Of a DNA stretch of 64,000 bases, positions 54,969 to 63,040 are shown piece by piece. How positions within the stretch are numbered: position 1 is the first letter of the stretch; each line of letters starts with the position of its first letter. Origin of the DNA: Paenibacillus tundrae. GTDB lineage: Bacteria; Bacillota; Bacilli; Paenibacillales; Paenibacillaceae. Location of the stretch: positions 3,162,001 to 3,226,000 of the forward strand of contig NZ_CP145605.1 in assembly GCF_036884255.1 (NCBI RefSeq), in the 5' to 3' direction. The notes beneath the pieces were generated by a model. It saw only the letters and a program-made list of their open reading frames with translations. It searched no databases and had not been told where the DNA came from. The position numbers and the translations under genes are program-made.

Positions 54969-55348
54969 TGACTACAGCGTCTACGGGACGAATTACAACA
55001 CATGTGTTAGATACATCCCGAGGCATACCTGCTGATGGGGTTCCAGTTGCACTATATGTCCTAACCTGGGAAGTAGACAGGGAAATTAGAACCAAGATTG
55101 CAGAATCCATGACCAACCTTGATGGAAGATTAGACACCCCATTGATCGGAAATGGAGAACTGAGCATAGGAATTTATGAGATTCAGTTTAATGTCGAGAG
55201 TTATTATGCGCAGCGACCTTTGGGTGAAATGGCGCAGACGTTATGGGGAGTGGTGCCGATTCGATTCACGGTATCGGATGCGACAAGTCATTATCATATA
55301 CCATTGTTAATTGCTCCAGGTGGCTACAGTACATACCGAGGAAGCTAA
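54965..55348 (+). CDS. pucM: 5-hydroxyisourate hydrolase
   Basis: A 127-residue transthyretin-like enzyme that hydrolyses 5-hydroxyisourate to OHCU between the two PucL steps. It has the N-terminal GRITTHVLDTSRG motif with its active-site His, an Arg in the central strands, and the C-terminal YHIPLLIAPGGYSTYRGS signature with the essential YRGS tail. It starts at the ATG at 54965, or three bases on, overlapping pucL. Confidence 0.96.
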   Translation: MMTTASTGRITTHVLDTSRGIPADGVPVALYVLTWEVDREIRTKIAESMTNLDGRLDTPLIGNGELSIGIYEIQFNVESYYAQRPLGEMAQTLWGVVPIRFTVSDATSHYHIPLLIAPGGYSTYRGS

Positions 55349-55452
55349 AGTTAACAAAATAGCACCCAACTACAACAAGTGAATAACTGAACCGCTTCCG
55401 GCAGTTGACTTCAGCCATAAATGGTTCTCAAACGTGTTACAGAGGAGGTTGA

Positions 55453-56769
55453 ATGATGACAGAATCCGACGTTCAACCACAACCGGGGTCGCCTATACCC
55501 TATGTTCCTTTACCTGAACTGGAGCTTGTAGAATTACAAGCAATGCTGGATTGGCTATCCACCTACGGAGCAGATGCACAGGGCAGCGTCACTCGTTTAT
55601 TGTATGACAACGCTTGGTCTGAAGCACAGCATGCTCTAGCCAAACAGATGGCAGACAAAGGTTTGGTTCCGGCGTTCGATCAGTCAGGCAACTTATATGG
55701 AACATTGAGCAGTGAAGGATCAGCATCCTTCGATGAGGATAGAGAAGCTCCCTATCCCATTGTTACTGGCTCTCATATCGATTCAGTCGTTCATGGCGGA
55801 AAATATGATGGAGCATACGGTATTGTAGCCGGCATCCTTGCGTTGGAATACTTACACAAGCACTTCGGTAGACCGAAGCGGACACTAAAGGTAGTGTCAC
55901 TTTGCGAAGAAGAAGGCAGCCGATTTCCCTTTGCATATTGGGGATCAAGGAGCATAACCGGTGTGACAACATTGGAGGAAGTCCAGCACCTGCTTGATCA
56001 ACAAGGAGTATGCTTCTCCCAAGCGATCTTGGGAGCTGGTTTTGGGCCAGATCGTGGCTTGGAGCCTGCTGTTCAAACCTATGGGGCATTTATTGAGCTC
56101 CATATTGAGCAGGGTCAAGTATTGGAACGACACTCCCGTTCGATTGGGATTGTATCCGATATCGTAGGACAGAGAAGATACAACCTTACCGTTATAGGTG
56201 AGGCGAACCATGCGGGTACTACACCCATGTTATGGCGTAAAGACGCACTTGCGGGTGCGGCAGACATGATTGTTGCGATTCGAAGGATTGCCCTGCAGAC
56301 AGGCGAGCCGTTCGTAGCCACGGTCGGTCGCATCGTGGCAGAGCCGGGTGTGGGTAATGTCGTTGCGGCCAAAGCTACATTCTCTCTTGATATTCGACAT
56401 GTCAGACAAGAGATCTTAGATCGTTGTTGGCAGGATATGTTACAGGCTTTTCGACGTATTGCTGCTGAATACCAGCTTCATTTGGAATGTGAAGAACACC
56501 TTTCGGTAACACCAACCCCTATGAATGAGAAGATCCAGCAAGATATCCAAGAGATCTGTGAACGTGAGCAAATTTCTTATCTGCATATGCCTAGTGGGGC
56601 AGGACATGATTCGCAGATTTTCCAGCCGGCTTGTCCAACAGCGATGATTTTTGTGCCAAGTCAACAGGGTATTAGTCATAACCCTCGTGAATTTACAACT
56701 GAAACGGATCTAATGAATGGTTTTCGGGTACTTGTTTGCTTGCTCTATAAATATGGCTATGAGGATTGA
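55453..56769 (+). CDS. allantoate amidohydrolase-like M20 family enzyme
   Basis: A 438-residue Zn-dependent amidohydrolase of the M20 allantoate amidohydrolase/ureidoglycolate/carbamoylase group. The metal blocks are GSHIDSVVHGGKYDGAYG (His, Asp), LCEEEGSRFP (Glu) and ELHIEQGQVLE (His), with the final His in GISHNPREF. In the puc context the probable reaction is allantoate to ureidoglycine plus CO2 and ammonia, as for PucF; N-carbamoyl amino acid hydrolase activity is the main alternative. GAGGAGG precedes two ATG codons at 55453 and 55456. Confidence 0.88.
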   Translation: MMTESDVQPQPGSPIPYVPLPELELVELQAMLDWLSTYGADAQGSVTRLLYDNAWSEAQHALAKQMADKGLVPAFDQSGNLYGTLSSEGSASFDEDREAPYPIVTGSHIDSVVHGGKYDGAYGIVAGILALEYLHKHFGRPKRTLKVVSLCEEEGSRFPFAYWGSRSITGVTTLEEVQHLLDQQGVCFSQAILGAGFGPDRGLEPAVQTYGAFIELHIEQGQVLERHSRSIGIVSDIVGQRRYNLTVIGEANHAGTTPMLWRKDALAGAADMIVAIRRIALQTGEPFVATVGRIVAEPGVGNVVAAKATFSLDIRHVRQEILDRCWQDMLQAFRRIAAEYQLHLECEEHLSVTPTPMNEKIQQDIQEICEREQISYLHMPSGAGHDSQIFQPACPTAMIFVPSQQGISHNPREFTTETDLMNGFRVLVCLLYKYGYED

Positions 56770-56859
56770 AGGACATATCGTTTTATCGTTTACCATTAGG
56801 TAAATCCATATAGACGGAGAGACGGAGCTACATTTTTAGAACGGGAAAGGAGGAGCTGT

Positions 56860-58455
56860 ATGCAGAATCAAATGCCGATATCAAGAGGGAATATGGTGAC
56901 TTCTCCTCATTACCTGGCAAGCGCAGTGGGAAGCACGATCCTTGGACAGGGAGGAAATGCTTATGATGCAGCAATCTCAGTAAGTGCGGCACTCGGGGTG
57001 GTGTATCCACATATGACAGGGCCAGGAGGAGATGCCTTCTTCCTTATGCACGATGGAGCTACGGGAGAGGTTACGGGTTATAACGGAAGTGGTCGCGCTG
57101 CCGCAGGGATCAATGCAGCTACTTTCAAATCCATGGGCATGACCTCAATTCCCGTGCGGGGTGTGCTGAGTGCAATTACCGTGCCTGGCATGGTCGATGC
57201 TTGGTGGGAAGTCTGGTCACGCTATGGAAGGCTGCCCTGGGCGCAGTTGCTCGAACCGGCCATTCGTTATGCAGAGAAAGGGTGTCCCGTATCACGTGAT
57301 CTCCGTATATGGCTGGAACGTAACGAAGCATTGATCATGGAGCAGACATCGCTTCGAGCGTCATTCGCTCCATTAGGCACACTTTTGCAAGAAGGGGAGC
57401 TATTGGTGCAGCCTGAGTTAGCCTCTTCTTTGCGTATGATTCAAGCCGATGGCCGAGAGAGCTTTTATAGCGGAGAGCTAGCGTCTCGTCTAACATCAGC
57501 TATTCGTGAAGATGGTGGCATGCTTGCACCTATTGATTTTGCTAGTCACAAAGGCGAGTGGGTGGAGCCAGTCAGCACGGATTACCGTGGCTATGAAGTA
57601 CATCAGATGCCTCCCAATTCCCAAGGCTTCTCCCTGTTAATGATGCTAAATATGCTCGAACATGTTGATCTATCTTCAGTACCGCGTACATCACCAGAGT
57701 TCTATCACCTTGTGACAGAAGTGGTGAAGAAGGTTTTTCGTGACCGGGATCGATATCTTACAGATCCGGACTTTAGAGACATTCCGCTAGACCGTCTGTT
57801 GTCCAAAGGATACGGGCATGAGCTATGGAGTGAGATTCACACGCTCCCACCTGTGGCTCAACCCTTTTTATCTAAAATGATTGGTCAGGATACTGCTTAT
57901 GCTGCAGTGGTGGATCAGGAAGGGAACGCAGTTTCGTTTATACAAAGTTTATATTTCGATTTTGGCTCTGCTTATGTACCTGGAGATACAGGCATCATTA
58001 TGCAGAATCGAGGATCTTTTTTCTCGCTGAATTCGCTGGATGCGAACGTACTAGAGCCTGGCAAAAGAACCTTTCATACTCTTATGCCTGGACTCGTCAC
58101 ACATCATGGGAAACCGTATATGCTTCTAGGCACACAAGGAGGAGAGGGGCAGCCACAGACCCAGATATCTATTATTACCGGTGTAATTGACTATGGGTTG
58201 ACGATTCAAGAGGCGATTAATTTGCCTCGCTGGTTGTATGGCCGAACGTGGGGCGAGAAAAATGATCAGCTGCGCGTGGAAAACCGTTATCACAATGATG
58301 TATGCGAGACTCTTACAGCATGGGGACATAAAGTTGAAGTTAGAGCACCCTGGGATGATGTTATGGGACAGTCGCAAGGTATTGTTATTCGTGCAGATGG
58401 AATGATCAGTGGCGCTGCAGACCCAAGAGGTGATGGTATGGCTATCGGCTGGTAA
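56860..58455 (+). CDS. gamma-glutamyltransferase-fold Ntn hydrolase, oxamate amidohydrolase-like
   Basis: A 531-residue protein of the gamma-glutamyltransferase family. It starts with the family pattern VTSPHYLASAVGSTILGQGG and GPGGDAFFL, and the predicted autocleavage nucleophile is Thr345 in GQDTAYAAVVD. The following segment VSFIQSLYFDFGS resembles HpxW, the oxamate amidohydrolase of Klebsiella purine degradation, more than true GGT, which normally has GGTTH there. There is no signal peptide, unlike secreted GGT. Its place between allantoate and guanine-deaminase-like genes supports a purine-nitrogen role. AAGGAGGAG precedes the ATG. The specific substrate is inference. Confidence 0.8.
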   Translation: MQNQMPISRGNMVTSPHYLASAVGSTILGQGGNAYDAAISVSAALGVVYPHMTGPGGDAFFLMHDGATGEVTGYNGSGRAAAGINAATFKSMGMTSIPVRGVLSAITVPGMVDAWWEVWSRYGRLPWAQLLEPAIRYAEKGCPVSRDLRIWLERNEALIMEQTSLRASFAPLGTLLQEGELLVQPELASSLRMIQADGRESFYSGELASRLTSAIREDGGMLAPIDFASHKGEWVEPVSTDYRGYEVHQMPPNSQGFSLLMMLNMLEHVDLSSVPRTSPEFYHLVTEVVKKVFRDRDRYLTDPDFRDIPLDRLLSKGYGHELWSEIHTLPPVAQPFLSKMIGQDTAYAAVVDQEGNAVSFIQSLYFDFGSAYVPGDTGIIMQNRGSFFSLNSLDANVLEPGKRTFHTLMPGLVTHHGKPYMLLGTQGGEGQPQTQISIITGVIDYGLTIQEAINLPRWLYGRTWGEKNDQLRVENRYHNDVCETLTAWGHKVEVRAPWDDVMGQSQGIVIRADGMISGAADPRGDGMAIGW

Positions 58456-58560
58456 CACGTCATTTATAGGGCGTGCCTAATGATACGAATGACAGTCGTA
58501 TGATGAATAGTAACAATGCCATAAATAGAGACGGATCGCGAAATGATGGGGGAGATTACG

Positions 58561-59883
58561 ATGGGAACAATTCTACTAAAAGGCGCACAGTTAGTCACGA
58601 TGAATGCGGCAGAGGACGTATTCACTGGGGATCTACTAATAGAAGATAACAAAATCAAAGAAATCGCCGTGAATATTAATGTTGAAGCAGATCAAGTCAT
58701 CGATGTGCGTGGCAAAGTGCTCCTGCCTGGTTTTATTCAGACTCATATTCATCTGTGTCAAACCTTATTTCGCGGACGAGCGGACGATCTGGAATTAATG
58801 GATTGGCTACGTCAACGGATCTGGCCGCTTGAAGCAGCACATGATGAGGAATCCGTGTATTATTCGGCAATGCTTGGCTTAGGTGAGTTAATCTCAAGTG
58901 GAACTACAACTATTCTGGATATGGAAACGGTACACCATACAGAATCAGCGTTTCAGGCTATGGCTGAGAGTGGAATACGTGTGATCTCAGGTAAGGTCAT
59001 GATGGATCATGGTGATGAAGTGCCTGAACCTTTACGTGAAAATACTGCTACTTCCTTACAGCAAAGTGTCGATCTGCTGGAAAAATGGAACGGGTTCGGC
59101 GGTGGACGGATCCAATATGCATTTTGTCCACGTTTTGTTGTGTCTTGCACTGAGGAATTGCTAATTGAAGTTCGTGACTTATCGAACCAATATCATGTGA
59201 AAGTGCATACGCATGCTTCTGAGAATCGCGGAGAAATCGAGCTGGTTGAACACGAGCGTGGTATGCGTAACATCGTGTACCTTGATCATATTGGATTAGC
59301 TACTTCTAGACTGGTACTGGCTCATTGTGTGTGGCTCAGTGAAGAAGAGAAGCAGATTATCCGCAAACGCGGTGTCAAAGTCACTCACTGTCCTGGCTCG
59401 AATATGAAGCTATCTTCCGGTATTGCGGATATTCCTGATCTCCTGAATCGACAAATTGCGGTAGGGATTGGTGCGGACGGCGCTCCATGCAACAACAATC
59501 TGGATATGTTTCAGGAAATGCGCCTAACTGCGCTAATTCAAAAGGTACCACATGGGCCAACCGTCATGGATGCACGGACTGTGCTGCGGATGGCAACGAT
59601 GGGAGGTGCAGAAGTGCTTGGCATGTCCAAAGAGATTGGAAGCCTTGAGGTTGGCAAAAAAGCAGATATGGTTCTGCTGGATTTGGATGATTTCCATACC
59701 TATCCTTCATATGAGACAGACGTGTATTCACGTGTAGTTTACTCAGCGACACGTAGCTGTGTAGAGACCGTTATTATAGACGGAGCTATTGTGCTGAGCC
59801 ATCGTAAAATCCAAACGATTGATCGGGGCATTGTCCTGCGTGAGTCGGATAAGAGCATTGCCAGATTGATGAAGCGGATCTAA
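58561..59883 (+). CDS. guanine deaminase-like ATZ/TRZ amidohydrolase
   Basis: A 440-residue amidohydrolase-superfamily deaminase. Metal ligands are in QTHIHLCQTLFRGR (His-x-His), VHTHASENRGEIE (His), VLAHCVWLSEEE (His) and GIGADGAPCNNNLD (Asp). In a cluster that ends with xanthine dehydrogenase, deamination of guanine (or 8-oxoguanine) to the corresponding xanthine is the best guess. B. subtilis uses an unrelated cytidine-deaminase-fold GuaD in the same pathway. The start at 58561 has GGGGGAG upstream; the frame opens at 58543. Confidence 0.82.
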   Translation: MGTILLKGAQLVTMNAAEDVFTGDLLIEDNKIKEIAVNINVEADQVIDVRGKVLLPGFIQTHIHLCQTLFRGRADDLELMDWLRQRIWPLEAAHDEESVYYSAMLGLGELISSGTTTILDMETVHHTESAFQAMAESGIRVISGKVMMDHGDEVPEPLRENTATSLQQSVDLLEKWNGFGGGRIQYAFCPRFVVSCTEELLIEVRDLSNQYHVKVHTHASENRGEIELVEHERGMRNIVYLDHIGLATSRLVLAHCVWLSEEEKQIIRKRGVKVTHCPGSNMKLSSGIADIPDLLNRQIAVGIGADGAPCNNNLDMFQEMRLTALIQKVPHGPTVMDARTVLRMATMGGAEVLGMSKEIGSLEVGKKADMVLLDLDDFHTYPSYETDVYSRVVYSATRSCVETVIIDGAIVLSHRKIQTIDRGIVLRESDKSIARLMKRI

Positions 59884-59963
59884 CCGAACTAACGGATTCA
59901 AAGTGTAGTGAACTATATTCATCTTGGAGCTTAAACGGGTCTACAAGAGAGGTGGAGACGAAT

Positions 59964-61115
59964 ATGGAGATGCATGATCTGAGTGCCATTGTAGCGAACT
60001 GTACTAACCGCTACGTACTTGCCACAGCGATCAAGGTAGAGGGTCATGCTTATCGTAAACAAGGTGTCTCTATGCTTTTGACCGAAGATGGCAGCATGTA
60101 TGGTAGCATCAGCCCAGGATGTCTGGAAAGTGATCTACAGGCACGTGTGGAGCGCATTTTAAATACTGGACAGCTGGAGATCGTGGAATATGATATGCGT
60201 CCCGAAGATGATCTGTCTTGGGGAGAGACGGTGGGCTGTGGTGGATTGGTAGTTGTACTGCTTGAGCCGGTTCAAGGCAAGCTGTACGCCATGTTAGTGG
60301 CGATGAACGAATATTTGCACACGGGCACTCCTGTTGAATTAACGCGTATATTTCAACAGGGGTTCTCCAAGATCAATTATCGACTGAGTCTCATACGCAT
60401 AGAGGGTGACAAGGGTCATATTGATGAATCGGAACAGATTGCATTAATGGAGCACATTCGAATGAACGAATCTAACCATGCTAAATCTCAGCCTATATCA
60501 GTGCTGAATGAAATGGAAGTTGTGCGCAATGAGCGCAAGCCTGAATCAGTCTCAGTGGAAGCTAATCCGTGTGACTTACCCTCTCAATTTACTTCCACTT
60601 ATTATGCTAAACCCCGCTTAATCGTTATTGGCGCAGGTAATGATGTGCTCCCCGTAGTGAAGCTTGCCCAACTGGCAGGCTTTCGCATCGTGGTTGCTGA
60701 CTGGAGAGAATCGCTGTGTACTGCTGAACGTTTTCCTGACGTGGCGTTGTGTCTAGGATTTCCACGCGAGATTCTGTCAGCTCTTCAATTCCAGAGAGAC
60801 GATCACATTCTCTTGATGAGTCATCAATTCCCAAGGGAACGAGAAATGTTGGAGCTCCTGGTAGGCGTGAACTATGCATATCTAGGCATTATGGGCTCGA
60901 AGACAAGAACAGAGTGTCTATTAAACGGATTACCGCCATTATCCCATGTTCATTCTCCTGTCGGATTAAGTATCGGAGCAGAAGGACCTGATGAGATTGC
61001 TATAAGTATCGCCGCAGAGCTTATTGCCAGTAAACGGAGCGTGGCGGCCTCGCGTCAAAAGGCTAAGAAGGAGGTTGAACATGGGACTGACGGGTATTCT
61101 ACTTGCAGCAGGTAA
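59964..61115 (+). CDS. pucA: XdhC-family accessory protein of xanthine dehydrogenase
   Basis: A 383-residue XdhC/CoxI-like protein that inserts sulfurated molybdenum cofactor into xanthine dehydrogenase. The N-terminal XdhC_CoxI domain has GSISPGCLESDLQARV; the C-terminal Rossmann domain starts LIVIGAGNDVLPVVKLAQ at about residue 225 and ends YLGIMGSKTRTE. AGAGGTGGAG precedes the ATG at 59964. The order pucA-pucB-pucC-pucD follows B. subtilis. Its last 35 bases overlap pucB. Confidence 0.9.
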   Translation: MEMHDLSAIVANCTNRYVLATAIKVEGHAYRKQGVSMLLTEDGSMYGSISPGCLESDLQARVERILNTGQLEIVEYDMRPEDDLSWGETVGCGGLVVVLLEPVQGKLYAMLVAMNEYLHTGTPVELTRIFQQGFSKINYRLSLIRIEGDKGHIDESEQIALMEHIRMNESNHAKSQPISVLNEMEVVRNERKPESVSVEANPCDLPSQFTSTYYAKPRLIVIGAGNDVLPVVKLAQLAGFRIVVADWRESLCTAERFPDVALCLGFPREILSALQFQRDDHILLMSHQFPREREMLELLVGVNYAYLGIMGSKTRTECLLNGLPPLSHVHSPVGLSIGAEGPDEIAISIAAELIASKRSVAASRQKAKKEVEHGTDGYSTCSR

Positions 61116-61743
61116 AAGCTCTCGCTTGGGTCGGGATAAGTTGTCAGTGGTTATGCCGGACGGGAGGTCTTTGGCTACGTGGTCTCTAGAGGCTGCACTC
61201 GGTTCCAAGTTAGAGCGAGTTATATGTGTTGTCAAACCAGAGGATATCTTATCGTGGATCCCAAGACGATGGCTATGTTCAGCATCTTATGCTTATCAAC
61301 CTGAGGCGAAATTGGTGATCTCTGTCTGTGATGCTTATGCCATGGGCATGGCTCACTCGTTACATTGTGGCATACGAAATGCTGAGCAATATGAGCCAGA
61401 CGGGTATATGGTGATGCTGGCAGATCAGCCACTTATTGAAACTCAGCAGATTAACGAGATCATAACGACCTTCGAAACAAATAAACAATCCGATTATGTT
61501 GCAGCCACAGATTGTGAAGATGGTAAACCACCTGTTGCTTTTCGCTCACATCTGCTTGCTCAACTCTTATCTCTTCGTGGTGATGAGGGAGCAAGGAGAA
61601 TCATGCGCAACTCCCAATTCACCGGCACATACGTCTCCTTACCTGCTCCTAGCTTCTGGGATGCCGATACGGAAGATGAGTTAGAACGGATCGTGCACTA
61701 TATGGAGCATCTTCATCCATCACAAGATACACAACTATTATAA
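61081..61743 (+). CDS. pucB: MobA-like molybdenum cofactor nucleotidyltransferase
   Basis: A 220-residue nucleotidyltransferase of the MobA/MocA type, with the NTP-binding loop GILLAAGKSSRLGRDKL at its start and LADQPLI in the middle. It probably makes the cytosine-dinucleotide form of molybdopterin needed by xanthine dehydrogenase. AAGGAGG precedes the ATG at 61081, placed within the last 35 bases of pucA in another frame. A weak terminator follows. Confidence 0.9.
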   Translation: MGLTGILLAAGKSSRLGRDKLSVVMPDGRSLATWSLEAALGSKLERVICVVKPEDILSWIPRRWLCSASYAYQPEAKLVISVCDAYAMGMAHSLHCGIRNAEQYEPDGYMVMLADQPLIETQQINEIITTFETNKQSDYVAATDCEDGKPPVAFRSHLLAQLLSLRGDEGARRIMRNSQFTGTYVSLPAPSFWDADTEDELERIVHYMEHLHPSQDTQLL

Positions 61744-61802
61744 TTGAGGTACTAGGGAGAGGAATTGACTTCATCTTATCTGACTTTATTCTATCTATTA
61801 AT

Positions 61803-61840
61803 AGATCTACCAGTCCAATGGGCTGGTCTATTTGTGTTTT
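61803..61840 (+). terminator. terminator-like hairpin after pucB
   Basis: TAGAT...ACCAG-tCC pairs with GGg-CTGGT-cTA, followed by a T-rich tail (TTTGTGTTTT). It may be partial, allowing read-through into pucC. Confidence 0.6.
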
Positions 61841-61928
61841 ACTATGTCACATTTGGATCGTTCTATCATGCATTGAGCACAATTCTGACTTTTGTTTTAT
61901 ACATTTATCCAAAAGCATGTAAACATAA

Positions 61929-61957
61929 TTGACGTTATAACTGTACTCCAATATGAT
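61929..61957 (+). promoter_or_regulatory. sigma-A promoter upstream of pucC
   Basis: TTGACG and TATGAT are separated by exactly 17 bases. It lies about 135 bases before pucC, in the 348-base gap after pucB, and implies that pucC and the following subunits have their own promoter. Confidence 0.7.
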
Positions 61958-62091
61958 TTGAACAATTATTCGGATCGTATAGGCAATTCATATGCCTAAT
62001 ATGACACATAATCGGACTAATTAAACGTATCAACGACATATGGGTCATAGCCAACCTCCTGTTAATGGAAGAGAGAGAAAGGAGTGGGATG

Positions 62092-63006
62092 ATGGTCATG
62101 CCAGCGTACGGATCAGGCGCGATGCCAACAGTATGGCAGCCCCAGGATTTACATGAACTGAGCGAGCTGAGGAATAGGCTTCAGGGTAGATATTGTTTTA
62201 CTGCTGGTGGAACGTTACTTCGAACGCAGTGGGAGGGTGGTTTAGTTGCTTCTCCTGAGCACTTGATATGCCTTTCCGAGCTTCCGGGTGTAAGTGACAT
62301 ATATGCTGAAGAGCAGCAGCTGGTGATTGGTGCATTGACTCGTCTGAACAGTTGTGAGGCAGATACGCTGGTGGCACAATTTCCCCTTTTGCAAGAGGCT
62401 ATTCGCGTGATCGCTGCCCCTTCCATCCGAAATGTGGCAACGTTAGGTGGCAATATTGTATCGGGTGTGGGTGACACGATTACTGCCTTGTTAGTTTACG
62501 ATGCGCAGTTATGTTGGATGACAGATCGAGGTATGGAAATTCGCAGCTTGGCATCATGGCTAAGCGGAGGACAGGATGGACGTCGGAATCCGGAAGATGT
62601 CCTGGTCTCTATTCATCTACCGATGCAAGACAAGGATTCGCTGGAAGTTGATATGGGTCACCACAGTCCACACATGAAGGAGATAAGCTACTATCGCAAA
62701 CTAGGACGGCGTGAAACCTTTAGCGCCTCTCTGGTGACAGTGTCAATCCATGGTGAAATTGGCGTGGATGGTCGTTGGAAACGGATGGCGATCGCCGCAG
62801 GCGGAGGATCGGGTATGGCGATGCGATTGCCACTGTGCGAGCAGCTGCTTCTTGATGAAGTAGCATCGGTAGGGCAAGCAGCGGTTCTTGCATCGATGGT
62901 TATGAATGAATTCGTAACATATGGCGATGCATTCGCCTCAGAACGATATCGGAAACAGACTGCTGGAAATTTGCTTGCTGCTGGTCTGTGGGAAGCAATG
63001 AATTAA
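62092..63006 (+). CDS. pucC: xanthine dehydrogenase FAD-binding subunit
   Basis: A 304-residue FAD subunit of molybdenum hydroxylases. The first FAD motif is FTAGGTLLRTQWEGG (near residue 35), the second is APSIRNVATLGGNIVSGVGDT, and the CO_deh_flav_C part follows. It carries electrons from the Fe-S subunit to NAD+. AAAGGAG precedes ATG codons at 62089 and 62092. It continues into pucD after 34 bases. Confidence 0.92.
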   Translation: MVMPAYGSGAMPTVWQPQDLHELSELRNRLQGRYCFTAGGTLLRTQWEGGLVASPEHLICLSELPGVSDIYAEEQQLVIGALTRLNSCEADTLVAQFPLLQEAIRVIAAPSIRNVATLGGNIVSGVGDTITALLVYDAQLCWMTDRGMEIRSLASWLSGGQDGRRNPEDVLVSIHLPMQDKDSLEVDMGHHSPHMKEISYYRKLGRRETFSASLVTVSIHGEIGVDGRWKRMAIAAGGGSGMAMRLPLCEQLLLDEVASVGQAAVLASMVMNEFVTYGDAFASERYRKQTAGNLLAAGLWEAMN

Positions 63007-63040
63007 TTAGAATGTAACACATCGGGAAGGGGGAGAGAGG

